Shown here: positions 1 to 6,507 of the stretch, one piece after another
How the letters are laid out: each line of letters opens with the position of its first letter
Position numbering within the stretch: the stretch's first letter is position 1
Assembly (NCBI GenBank): GCA_964547515.1
Contig: CAZJOA010000081.1
Coordinates: 1 to 12,403 of the forward strand
Direction of reading: 5' to 3'
DNA: 12,403 nucleotides
DNA from: UBA11524 sp964547515
GTDB lineage: Bacteria > Bacillota > Clostridia > Christensenellales > Aristaeellaceae
Program-made: the position numbers and the translations under genes
Notes under the pieces: generated by a model
Seen by the model: the letters and a program-made list of their open reading frames with translations, nothing else
Database searches by the model: none
What the model was told of the DNA's origin: nothing

Positions 1-7
1 CTTGTGT

Positions 8-36
8 ATCTTATCAAACTTATCATCGTTTGTCAA
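8..36 (-). promoter_or_regulatory. Vegetative (sigma-A type) promoter reading off the left edge
   Basis: On the minus strand a -35 box TTGACA (31-36) lies exactly 17 bp from a -10 box TAAGAT (8-13). This puts the transcription start at about positions 1-3, so the transcript lies almost entirely outside the window. The boxes are near consensus and sit in an AT-rich stretch that contrasts with the GC-rich surroundings. Promoters of this strength often drive rRNA or tRNA operons in clostridia, but the driven gene is not visible, so that is only an inference. Confidence 0.7.
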
Positions 37-42
37 CGACTT

Positions 43-66
43 TCGAGAAATTTCTCGACTTTTTTT
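43..66. repeat. 16-bp perfect palindrome followed by a T7 run
   Basis: TCGAGAAATTTCTCGA (43-58) is perfectly self-complementary and is followed on the plus strand by seven T (60-66). It lies seven bp upstream of the -35 box of the leftward promoter at 8-36. It could be an operator or upstream element of that promoter. It could also be a rho-independent terminator for a plus-strand transcript, but no plus-strand gene is visible to its left. The position favours a regulatory role for the leftward promoter; this is undecided. Confidence 0.45.
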
Positions 67-165
67 GCGATCTTTTTGGTATCTCGAACATTCACACCCT
101 GTTCGCCCGCTATCAGTCAGCCTCATAGCCGAACATTCCACGTTTTGTCAGCCAAAACCGTTCGC

Positions 166-205
166 CATAAAAGTGGGGGCGGACAGCCGCAAAACCGTCC
201 GCCCC
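166..205 (-). terminator. Rho-independent terminator of the solute-binding protein gene
   Basis: On the minus strand, six bp after the stop codon at 212-214, a stem of GGGGCGGAC / GTCCGCCCC (9 bp; arms 197-205 and 176-184) closes a 12-nt loop and is followed by a short T-rich run (TTTTAT, 167-172). The T tract is short, so termination may be incomplete, but the GC-rich stem directly after the gene fits its 3' end. Confidence 0.7.
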
Positions 206-211
206 TTTGTG

Positions 212-2443
212 TCAGTTGCCCACCAGCGCGTCCATCTGCGCGATGAAGGCCTCCATGTCCAGCGATTCGAGGTCATAGGCACCGCTGTACTGCGCGATGC
301 AGACCGCGATCTCCGCCGTGCGCGACTTCTCGTCCACCGCGTCAGGCGTGTAAACGACCATCGCGGGCGCGATGACATTCGCATAGTTTTCGATGGTCGA
401 GGGCAGGATGTCATACACCCGCGACAGCATTTCGCCTTCCATATAGGCCTTCTGCTCGGCGACCCGCTTTTCGGCCGTCGCGGGATTTATCGAATCCGCC
501 ACTGCGCTTTCCAGCCGCGCCAGCCGTTCCTCGGCAGAGGCGATAACCTCGTCCGCGTATGCGCGCATGACCGGCTCGGTGCAGTCGGTGCGCAGGACAT
601 GCATCTGACGCTCGTCCAGGTCGGCGACGACCGACAGCACGAAGTCCTCCGTGTCCTCCGGATCAGCCGTGTTGGCGCTGATGGTGCACACAGCCAGCGT
701 CTCCACCGCGGCGACGAATTCCGTGTCCGCCGTGAGGGTCATGGGGAGGAAGATGCGGTCGCTGCATTCCTCCATATAGGTGCCCCAGTTGCCCACCAGC
801 GGGCAGCCGCGCCAGATCAGCGCCTGCTTGTATTCGGACACCTCCGGGTTGGTCTGCCTCAGCGCCGCGTCGAGCTTGTTGAAGGACGTGCCGTCCAGCG
901 CCGTCAGCAGCTGACGGAAAATGGGGTCGTCGAAGGTCAGCGCCTTGTCCTGCGCCTGACAGTAGGCCGACCAATCCTTGATGATCTGCTCCAGGAACGC
1001 GATGCGATAGCTGCCGACCTCGTTCATCAGCGTGAAATGCGGATACTTTTCGGCGTATTCGTCGTTCCACTTGTCCGCAAAGGCCAGCAAGTCCACCAGA
1101 TTGGTCGGGATGTCCTCCGCCGTCAGCCCCATGGCGTTCATGACTTCCTTGTTGATGAACCAGCCGTTGTAGGAGTTCGCGCGGATCGGCACGCCGTAGA
1201 TCGCGCCGTCCCGGGTGACATACTCGCGGAAGGCGGGGTAGAGCGCGTCGACATAAGCCTTGATCTCCGCATTGGCGGACAGATCGCGCAGCGCACCGGC
1301 TTCGATCAGCGCATCCAGATCGTCGTTGTCGCTGTACGCCACCAGCATGTCCAGCACATTTTCCGCGCCGGTCATGGCCGCCAGCGCATCGGTCTTCGAT
1401 CCGCCCGCGACGAAATACACCGCCGTATCCGGGTGGGTCGACGCGAATTCGCGGACGACATCGTTCAGGCCGTAGTTCATCAGCGTCAGGCTCTTTTCGG
1501 TGGTGAAGCCCCGGCGGATGTCGCAGGCATTGACCCGGCTTTCATCCTCGAACCAGACCAGCCAGCTGCCCGTCACGGCCATGCCGCGGACATAGCTGCT
1601 GGGGACATAGCCGACCTGCTCTGCACCGGTCTCGGCGGACCAGCCCATCAGGCGCGTCTGATTCTGATACACCAGCATGTCCGACACCTGATCGTAGACC
1701 ATGGGCCTTTTGCCGAAGTACCCATCGATGCTGCCGACCATCTCGGGCTCGTCCGTTTCGGGGTCGTAGGTCAGCAGCACATCCGATTCTTCCCCGGCGC
1801 AGCGCACGAGCACCTTGCCATCCTTATAGGAAGTAACACCGCGCATGCTTTCCAGCACAGCCTGCTTCACCGTGCCGCGCTGCAGATTGTAGATCAGCAG
1901 CTTCGCATTGGAACCCTGGCCGTCGCACCAGATCAGCCAATCCCCGCTGACGAGGATGTTCAGCGGCGTGGTGTACGTCCGCTCCCCCGTCCGGGGCAGC
2001 GTGGCCACATCGGTGTAGGTCAGGCCATCCTCGCCGACTTCGATGGTGAAGACCAGGCGGTTGATGCCATTGATGCCGTAGAGCTTCTCGCCGTCGGTGA
2101 AAATATAGCTCAGGGCATGCACGGCATCGGCATGGACACCCTCCTTCACGCGGTCGGCGTACTCCTTCGCCTCGGCGATGGTGGCGAAGCGCTCCGCAAA
2201 CAGCAGCCCGTCGGCGACGAATTCCGCCTGGGGCATGTCCGCCGTCCAGCGCAGCAGACGCGCCTCGACATCGGAATAGTCCAGCATGTACACCGCGTCA
2301 CCCACCGTGACCATGTTCAGGATGGCGTGGTATTCCTCGCGCTCCGGCAGCACCTCCACCGTGGCCGCCATGGCGGACGGCACGGCCATGCACAGGCACA
2401 GCAGCGTCAGCAGGCTTCGCATCAGGATCTTCTTCACAGGCAT
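212..2443 (-). CDS. Exported propeller-like / extracellular solute-binding fusion protein
   Basis: The 743-residue protein is predicted from ATG at 2441-2443, three bases after AAAGGAG. An in-frame ATG eight codons in (2420-2422) is a possible alternative start. Residues 1-26 form a signal peptide ending Ala-Met-Ala with no canonical lipobox at the cleavage site, so the protein is probably released or held by partners rather than lipidated. Residues about 30-315 show repeated short beta-strand units with motifs such as DGEKLYGI, SGDWLIW and TGSWLVW, resembling a beta-propeller. From about 316 (LTLMNYG) to roughly 640 it resembles ABC-transporter family 1 solute-binding proteins: a helix after the first strand, a GAIYGVPI segment, a WFINKEVM segment and a GNWGTYM segment. 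The C-terminal part is mostly helical. The bound ligand cannot be read from the sequence. No permease or ATPase gene is adjacent, so it may feed a distant transporter or act as a sensor. The family assignment is fairly safe; the propeller call is an inference from repeat pattern. Confidence 0.8.
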   Translation of the reverse strand: MPVKKILMRSLLTLLCLCMAVPSAMAATVEVLPEREEYHAILNMVTVGDAVYMLDYSDVEARLLRWTADMPQAEFVADGLLFAERFATIAEAKEYADRVKEGVHADAVHALSYIFTDGEKLYGINGINRLVFTIEVGEDGLTYTDVATLPRTGERTYTTPLNILVSGDWLIWCDGQGSNAKLLIYNLQRGTVKQAVLESMRGVTSYKDGKVLVRCAGEESDVLLTYDPETDEPEMVGSIDGYFGKRPMVYDQVSDMLVYQNQTRLMGWSAETGAEQVGYVPSSYVRGMAVTGSWLVWFEDESRVNACDIRRGFTTEKSLTLMNYGLNDVVREFASTHPDTAVYFVAGGSKTDALAAMTGAENVLDMLVAYSDNDDLDALIEAGALRDLSANAEIKAYVDALYPAFREYVTRDGAIYGVPIRANSYNGWFINKEVMNAMGLTAEDIPTNLVDLLAFADKWNDEYAEKYPHFTLMNEVGSYRIAFLEQIIKDWSAYCQAQDKALTFDDPIFRQLLTALDGTSFNKLDAALRQTNPEVSEYKQALIWRGCPLVGNWGTYMEECSDRIFLPMTLTADTEFVAAVETLAVCTISANTADPEDTEDFVLSVVADLDERQMHVLRTDCTEPVMRAYADEVIASAEERLARLESAVADSINPATAEKRVAEQKAYMEGEMLSRVYDILPSTIENYANVIAPAMVVYTPDAVDEKSRTAEIAVCIAQYSGAYDLESLDMEAFIAQMDALVGN

Positions 2444-2483
2444 ACGCTCCTTTCGGCAATGGGTCTTTCGCATTTCGGGGGGA

Positions 2484-2535
2484 CAAAAAAGGCATTCCCA
2501 TGCGGCGCGCGCAGAGGAATGCCTCGCCCCGCATG
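2484..2535 (-). terminator. Intercistronic terminator with possible antiterminator pairing
   Basis: On the minus strand GGCATTCC (from 2523-2516) pairs perfectly with GGAATGCC (2498-2491), followed by TTTTTTG (2490-2484), a good intrinsic terminator. A second 7-bp pairing is possible between CATGCGG (2535-2529) and CCGCATG (2505-2499); one of its arms lies in the terminator loop. The two helices interleave, so they either exclude each other or form a pseudoknot. The T run ends only 40 bp before the start codon of the solute-binding gene, and I found no clear promoter in between. The element therefore either ends the upstream membrane-protein transcript or attenuates entry into the solute-binding gene. 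Confidence 0.65.
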
Positions 2536-2606
2536 TGCCGTTATCCATACAAACGTCGCACAGGCGGAGAATCTTCCCGGGGTTGGCATGATTTACATTT
2601 GTTACG

Positions 2607-3098
2607 TTATTGTGCCTTGACGAGCAGCTCCTGGAGCACCGCCAGCTGATCGCCCAGGCGGGTGAGCTCGTCGGTGGCATTCGTACCGGTGCGGAGCTTG
2701 GCGAAGTAGCTGTCGATGACGGCGTATAGCTCCGTGAAGGTCTCCTGCGGCGCAAAGCTCCCGCCGTAGTGCCCCTGATGGAGCGTGCTCATCGCGTCGA
2801 TGACGTGGACATTGGCGCGGATCTTCGCCAGCACGGTCGCCGTATCCGACCCGCCGGAGCGGGACAGGGTGTTCACCTGATTGATCGCCTCGCCGCATTC
2901 GGTCAGCGCACGGCTGAGCATGCTGCTCTCGCATTTGCCGCGGAAGGCAAAGGCCTGCACGGACAGGATGCTCACGCCCGCCAGCAGCACCAGCAGCAGG
3001 ATGATCGCGATGCTGCGCACTCGTTCAGCCCGGGAATGCTCCACGCCGCGATTGTCGCCATTGCGACTGCGGGCATAACGGTTTTCCCAGCGTTCCAT
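2607..3098 (-). CDS. Single-pass membrane protein of unknown function
   Basis: The protein has 163 residues. The start ATG (3096-3098) follows GGAGG with a 7-base spacer. Residues 1-27 are hydrophilic and basic (Arg-rich), residues about 28-50 (IAIILLLVLLAGVSILSVQA) form one membrane segment, and the rest is an extracytoplasmic, mainly helical domain. The order of helices (long amphipathic helix, short loop, helix, short turn, two more helices) is reminiscent of the N-terminal helical domain of YpeB, whose gene lies on the other side of the divergent promoter region. I could not show real sequence homology, so this is only a suggestion. Its vegetative promoter suggests expression in growing cells rather than in the forespore. 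An intrinsic terminator follows at 2484-2523. Confidence 0.7.
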   Translation of the reverse strand: MERWENRYARSRNGDNRGVEHSRAERVRSIAIILLLVLLAGVSILSVQAFAFRGKCESSMLSRALTECGEAINQVNTLSRSGGSDTATVLAKIRANVHVIDAMSTLHQGHYGGSFAPQETFTELYAVIDSYFAKLRTGTNATDELTRLGDQLAVLQELLVKAQ

Positions 3099-3117
3099 TC
3101 AAATCCCTCCGATTTGT

Positions 3118-3157
3118 GGCAGGTGAATTCCACCCGAGGGTGAAAAAAAGGCCTGCC
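3118..3157 (-). promoter_or_regulatory. Structured 5' leader of the membrane-protein gene
   Basis: In the leftward transcript GGCAGG (3157-3152) can pair with CCTGCC (3123-3118). This encloses a CACCC/GGGTG hairpin with a two-base loop, and the GGTG arm can alternatively pair with the following CACC. The structure ends about ten bases before the GGAGG ribosome binding site. It could modulate translation, but no known riboswitch class is recognised. Confidence 0.35.
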
Positions 3158-3176
3158 GGATTGGTTCTCTGCCATC

Positions 3177-3205
3177 ATCATACCACATTTCCGTGTTTGC
3201 GTAAA
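3177..3205 (-). promoter_or_regulatory. Vegetative promoter of the membrane-protein gene
   Basis: On the minus strand TTTACG (3200-3205) and TATGAT (3177-3182) are separated by exactly 17 bp. The predicted start is near 3170, giving a leader of about 70 nt. The -10 box is near consensus and the -35 box is fair. A 24-bp inverted repeat (3196-3219) overlaps the -35 box. Confidence 0.65.
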
Positions 3206-3219
3206 GGCGAACACGCAAA
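3196..3219. promoter_or_regulatory. Operator-like inverted repeat in the divergent promoter region
   Basis: TTTGCGT (3196-3202) and ACGCAAA (3213-3219) form a perfect 7-bp inverted repeat with a 10-bp spacer, about two helical turns in total. It covers the -35 box of the leftward promoter and lies 24 bp upstream of the -35 box of the rightward sigma-G-like promoter. This geometry is typical of a dimeric repressor site. The cognate regulator is not in the window. Confidence 0.4.
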
Positions 3220-3242
3220 TCCCCGGCAGAATTGACAGAACT

Positions 3243-3272
3243 GTATAAACCTTTCGCCCCGTGGGCATGCTC
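3243..3272 (+). promoter_or_regulatory. Sigma-G-like forespore promoter of the sleB-ypeB-spoVA operon
   Basis: GTATA (3243-3247) followed after 18 bp by CATGCTC (3266-3272) matches the sigma-G pattern (roughly GHATR, 17-18 bp, CATNHTA) except for the last -10 base. The expected start lies around 3280, leaving a leader of about 30 nt before the first gene. No vegetative -10 box is found 17 bp after the TTGACA at 3232-3237. Control by sigma-G (or the related sigma-F) fits sleB, ypeB and spoVA, which are forespore genes in Bacillus. Confidence 0.6.
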
Positions 3273-3310
3273 TTTTTATACAAACTGACCCCAAGAAGGA
3301 GCGTGAGACC

Positions 3311-3592
3311 ATGATCCGCACCGTACTTTCCCTCGCCCTGAGCGTCCAGCTGCTATGCGGCGCACCGCCATCGGCGCACCCGTCCGTCCTGACCTTCGAT
3401 GCCGCCCATCAGGCCACGCCCGTCCCCCTGTGGTGGAGCCTCATCGACCCGGAGCTTTCGCTGTGGTTCGCGCGCATCCCGGAGGAAACGTCCCCCGAGA
3501 AGGACCGGGTGCTGTGGGACTGGTCGTGGCGGGGCTTCCTCGCGGCGCTTTTCGGTCAGCCGCTGGTGCAGCAGGAGGCGTCCCATGCGTGA
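3311..3592 (+). CDS. Small exported Trp-rich protein, first gene of the germination operon
   Basis: The protein has 93 residues. ATG at 3311 follows AAGGAG (3296-3301) with a 9-base spacer. Residues 1-22 look like a signal peptide or membrane anchor (hydrophobic core LSLALSVQLL). The Cys at residue 16 is not preceded by a canonical lipobox. The mature part is short and carries six tryptophans, in a WWSL, an LWF and a WDWSW cluster. I do not recognise the family. It is the first gene behind the sigma-G-like promoter, and its stop codon overlaps the sleB start by 8 bp (ATGCGTGA), so it is likely co-translated with SleB. It could be a spore envelope component or an accessory to SleB/YpeB; this rests only on context. 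Confidence 0.65.
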   Translation: MIRTVLSLALSVQLLCGAPPSAHPSVLTFDAAHQATPVPLWWSLIDPELSLWFARIPEETSPEKDRVLWDWSWRGFLAALFGQPLVQQEASHA

Positions 3593-4247
3593 GACACGCC
3601 GCAACGTCCTCGCCCTGCTCGTCCTCTGCGGCCTGCTGCTTTGCCTGCTCCCGGCGCGGGCGGACACGCTGTCCACCGGCAGCCGGGGTGAAAGGGTGGC
3701 GCTCATCCAGCAGCGGCTGAAGGAATGGGGGGACTATTCCGGTGAGGTGGACGGCATTTTCGGGCGCGCGACATATGAGGCGGTGGTGCGTTTCCAGCGG
3801 CGCAACGGCCTGTCTGCGGACGGCATCGTGGGCGCGAAGACAGCCGAGGCACTGGGCATCAGCCTGACGGGCGATGTGTCCGCCGCGCTGTATCAGGAGT
3901 CGGAATTGTCCCTGCTGGCGCGGCTTGTATCGGGCGAAGCGCGGGGCGAACCGTACATCGGGCAGGTCGCCGTGGCCGCCGTGGTGCTCAACCGCGTGCG
4001 GAGCGATGCCTTCCCGGACACCATCTCCGGGGTGATCTTCCAGCCGGGGGCGTTCGATGCCGTGTGGGACGGCCAGTTCGACATGACCCCCACTGCATCC
4101 GCCCTGCGTGCCGCCCGAGATGCCCTCAACGGCTGGGACCCCACCGGCGGCTGTACCTACTATTATAATCCGGCCACTGCCACCAGCGAGTGGATCTGGT
4201 CGCGCCCGGTGCAGCTGACCATCGGGCAGCATGCCTTTGCGATTTGA
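3585..4247 (+). CDS. sleB: Spore cortex-lytic enzyme SleB
   Basis: The 220-residue lytic transglycosylase degrades the muramic-delta-lactam peptidoglycan of the spore cortex during germination. The start at 3585 is chosen because AGGAGG (3573-3578) lies six bases upstream and a signal peptide (residues 1-26, ending ARA) begins there; a longer frame upstream is spurious. Residues about 28-92 form a peptidoglycan-binding domain (LIQQRLKEWG, VDGIFG, AVVRFQRRNGL, DGIVG). Residues about 104-218 form the Hydrolase_2 (SleB/CwlJ) catalytic domain. It has the signature SGEARGEPYIGQVAVAAVVL, in which Glu118 is the likely catalytic acid, and it contains GGCTYYYNP. It lies inside the inner-membrane/cortex space of the spore in known species. 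The size is shorter than the B. subtilis protein, but both domains are complete. It is followed after 9 bp by ypeB, the conserved partner order. Confidence 0.95.
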   Translation: MRETRRNVLALLVLCGLLLCLLPARADTLSTGSRGERVALIQQRLKEWGDYSGEVDGIFGRATYEAVVRFQRRNGLSADGIVGAKTAEALGISLTGDVSAALYQESELSLLARLVSGEARGEPYIGQVAVAAVVLNRVRSDAFPDTISGVIFQPGAFDAVWDGQFDMTPTASALRAARDALNGWDPTGGCTYYYNPATATSEWIWSRPVQLTIGQHAFAI

Positions 4248-4256
4248 GGTGATGGG

Positions 4257-5498
4257 ATGAATCGTACCCTGATTGTCACCGGCGCATCGGTGGCGATCCT
4301 GCTTTTGCTCATCGCGCTGAATGTGCAGCTGCGCCGCACCGCCGCCGCAGAGCTGGCGCTGACGGAGGGGACGCATGCCGCCGTGGCGGAGGTCGCGTCC
4401 GACCTGGAAACGCTGGTGCTGTCGCTGGACAAGCTGCGCCTGACCACCTCGCCCGGACGGATGACGGCCCTGCTCGCGCAGGTGATCCTCTCCTGCGACC
4501 GCGCGCAGAGCGGCATTGCGGATCTGCCCGATCCGCAGGGTCAGCGGGAGGTCATCCTGATGTACCTGTCGCGCGTGTCCCGGCAGGCGCAGCGCGGATT
4601 GACCGCCCTGACGGAGGACGGGACGCTGGCCGCCGAGGAACGATCCGCGCTGACGGAGCTGTCCGACGGGGCGAGGCTGCTCCATGCGGAGCTTGAGATA
4701 GCGTGTCAGGCGCTGCTGACGGGGGAAGCGCTGTCGGATGCGCTGCCCGCGACGGAAGTGACCGCGCCGCCCTCCGCAGCGGAATTGGCGGAATACAGGG
4801 CATTGCCCTCCACCGAGGTCAGCGGCGGCGAAGCGCTTCAGATCGCCAAGGAATTCATCGGCGAAGAGCGCGTGCTGTCCGTCCAGTCCGCCCCGGACAC
4901 CGCCGGTGCACTCCCCGCCTATGGCGTCACGGTGCAGACCGCCGATGTCCAGCTCAATCTGGAGATCACCCGCCGTGGCGGCAAGGTGCTGCTCATGTCG
5001 CCGGAAACGGCCTCCTTCCCCATGGTCAGGAGTGTGGCGGACTGCACGGCTGCGGCGCTGGACTTCCTGCATGACCGCGGCTTTGCGCAGATGGAAGCGC
5101 TGTACCATCAGGTGTACGACGGCCTGTGCGTCATCACCTGTGCGTATGTGCAAAGCAATGTGCTCGTCTGGGCGGATCGGGTGCTGGTGCAGGTGCGGAT
5201 GGACACGGCCGAGGTGGTCGGCCTGGAGGCGCGCAGCTATTGGCAGCATCACATGCCGCGACGGGTGCAAACGCCCCTGCTGACGGCGAGTGAGGCGCGC
5301 GCCGCCCTCGTCCCCGGGGCGGAGGTCACGTCCTTCCGGCTGGCGCTGCTCCCGCAGGGGACGCAGGAGCGCCTGTGCTGGCAATTCAGCCTGACCATGC
5401 AGGGCGAAGGGTACATCAGCTATGTCGATGCCATCACCGGCGAGGAGCTGCTGCTGGAAAAGGTGATCCGGCTGGACATCGGCTCGACCGCCGCATAG
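4257..5498 (+). CDS. ypeB: Germination protein YpeB
   Basis: The protein has 413 residues (about 450 in B. subtilis). ATG at 4257 follows GAGGTGAT, which overlaps the sleB stop region. Residues 4-24 form one membrane anchor. Residues about 28-150 are a long helical domain. After a Pro/Ala-rich linker come three PepSY-like units at about 184-240, 255-325 and 336-408; the last ends in YVDAITGEELLLE, a typical PepSY ending. In Bacillus, YpeB and SleB stabilise each other in the dormant spore, and YpeB is cleaved during germination, probably releasing SleB inhibition. The sleB-ypeB order is conserved across spore formers. What is unusual is that the gene leads straight into spoVA with a 12-bp gap and no promoter or terminator between them. 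Confidence 0.93.
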   Translation: MNRTLIVTGASVAILLLLIALNVQLRRTAAAELALTEGTHAAVAEVASDLETLVLSLDKLRLTTSPGRMTALLAQVILSCDRAQSGIADLPDPQGQREVILMYLSRVSRQAQRGLTALTEDGTLAAEERSALTELSDGARLLHAELEIACQALLTGEALSDALPATEVTAPPSAAELAEYRALPSTEVSGGEALQIAKEFIGEERVLSVQSAPDTAGALPAYGVTVQTADVQLNLEITRRGGKVLLMSPETASFPMVRSVADCTAAALDFLHDRGFAQMEALYHQVYDGLCVITCAYVQSNVLVWADRVLVQVRMDTAEVVGLEARSYWQHHMPRRVQTPLLTASEARAALVPGAEVTSFRLALLPQGTQERLCWQFSLTMQGEGYISYVDAITGEELLLEKVIRLDIGSTAA

Positions 5499-5510
5499 GA
5501 GGGATGCAGC

Positions 5511-6068
5511 ATGATCTATGCACAGCTCCAAAGCCGGGCGAAGGTCGGCTTGGGACAGCCCCTGCGGCTGGGCTCGGCGGCACGGCTGATCGCCCCCGAC
5601 GGGGCGGAGGTGCTTCCCCTGCCCTGTCCGGAAGCGCAGGGCATCTGGAAGCTGGAGGCCATCCATGTGGCCAATGCCCTTCGCCGCGCCTATCCGGAGG
5701 AGGACGTGACCCTGCTGGGCGCGGACATCTGCTATGTCCACCGGGTGAAGGACATTTCGCCCGATGTCACCAAGCCCCTGCGGACGGCGGCGGCACTGCT
5801 GATTCTGACCCTGGGCGGTGCGCTGGGTCTGGCGTGGTTTCATGCGGATGTGGACATGCCCCGCGCACAGTACGCCGTGTACGAAGCCCTCACCGGGGAA
5901 GCGCCGTCCGACACGCGGTACGTCACCATCCCCTATGCCATCGGCGTGGCACTGGGGGTGGGGGTGTTCTACGCGCTGCCGTCGGCCAGGGCCACCACGC
6001 CGCTGGAGGTCAAGCTGACCGAATATCAGGAGGACATGGAGAAGACGGAGGGGCGCGACATTGAATGA
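5511..6068 (+). CDS. spoVAA: Stage V sporulation protein AA (SpoVAA)
   Basis: The protein has 185 residues, close to the usual length of about 200. ATG at 5511 follows AGGAGG with an 8-base spacer. Residues about 1-90 form a soluble domain: LGSAARLIAP, an ISPDVTKPLRTA segment at its end, and HVANALRRAYPEEDVTLLG. Two membrane segments follow at about 92-112 and 139-157. The protein is part of the SpoVA complex in the spore inner membrane. This complex takes up Ca-DPA in the forespore and releases it at germination. The exact role of SpoVAA is not settled, although it is needed with SpoVAB in Bacillus. Its stop codon overlaps the spoVAB start by 8 bp (TTGAATGA). Confidence 0.88.
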   Translation: MIYAQLQSRAKVGLGQPLRLGSAARLIAPDGAEVLPLPCPEAQGIWKLEAIHVANALRRAYPEEDVTLLGADICYVHRVKDISPDVTKPLRTAAALLILTLGGALGLAWFHADVDMPRAQYAVYEALTGEAPSDTRYVTIPYAIGVALGVGVFYALPSARATTPLEVKLTEYQEDMEKTEGRDIE

Positions 6069-6471
6069 GGTTCTGGCCGTCTTCATCGGGCTGATGACCG
6101 GCGCGACCGTCTCCGTGGCGGTGAGCTGCGTCTGGGGGGTGCTGCTCATCCCCGCCCGCGTGCAGGACAGGCTGCAAGCGGCTTCCCCGCGCATGCTGAC
6201 CTGGGCGATGTGCCTGGGGCTGATGCTGACCGCCCTCCACGACGCATTGGGATTTTCGCTCGGACTGCCGGCGTTCACCGGGGTGGTGGGGCTGCTGTTA
6301 GGCGGGATGTTCGTGGGGATGCTCGCCGCCGCGCTGGAGGAGATCCTCGAAGTCGCGCCCGTCGTCATGCGGCGCTTCCGCCTGGGGGACGTGTCCACCG
6401 GCGTGCGCTTCGTCATGCTGATCGGCAAGGCCGCCGGAGCGGTGCTCGCCGCGCTGATGTTCACCTGCTGA
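6061..6471 (+). CDS. spoVAB: Stage V sporulation protein AB (SpoVAB)
   Basis: The 136-residue integral membrane protein has four hydrophobic segments at about 4-31, 46-65, 69-91 and 113-135. The start is TTG at 6061: GGAGG lies 7 bases upstream, the next in-frame ATG (codon 12) lies inside the first membrane segment, and family members begin just before this segment. A conserved acidic stretch, LEEILEVAPVV, lies between helices three and four. It works with SpoVAA in the inner-membrane DPA channel complex. The 8-bp overlap with spoVAA makes translational coupling likely, which may compensate for the weak start codon. Confidence 0.87.
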   Translation: MNEVLAVFIGLMTGATVSVAVSCVWGVLLIPARVQDRLQAASPRMLTWAMCLGLMLTALHDALGFSLGLPAFTGVVGLLLGGMFVGMLAAALEEILEVAPVVMRRFRLGDVSTGVRFVMLIGKAAGAVLAALMFTC

Positions 6472-6507
6472 CCCATCGACTATATCACAGAACAGGAGGT
6501 TTCGCCC

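Noticed and set aside
85..105. LexA-box-like CGAAC-N11-GTTCG inverted repeat
   Set aside because: The Gram-positive LexA/DinR site has a 4-bp spacer. Eleven bp does not fit, and no SOS gene is nearby.
153..203. Direct repeat CAAAACCGT(T/C)CGCC at 153-166 and 190-203
   Set aside because: There are only two copies with one mismatch, and the second is part of a terminator hairpin. This is not enough for a functional repeat.
2..2620. 872-codon plus-strand open frame
   Set aside because: It lies antisense to the solute-binding protein gene, has a His/Arg-rich low-plausibility product, no ribosome binding site and crosses the terminator and promoter regions. High GC at third positions keeps the opposite strand open.
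3232..3249. TTGACA followed closely by TATAAA on the plus strand as a vegetative promoter
   Set aside because: The spacing is about 7 bp instead of 16-18, and no -10 box lies at the right distance. The sigma-G-like reading with 18-bp spacing fits better.
3441..6476. 1011-codon minus-strand open frame
   Set aside because: It is antisense to sleB, ypeB, spoVAA and spoVAB, which have clear family matches and start signals. The product is a Gln/Arg/His-rich shadow.
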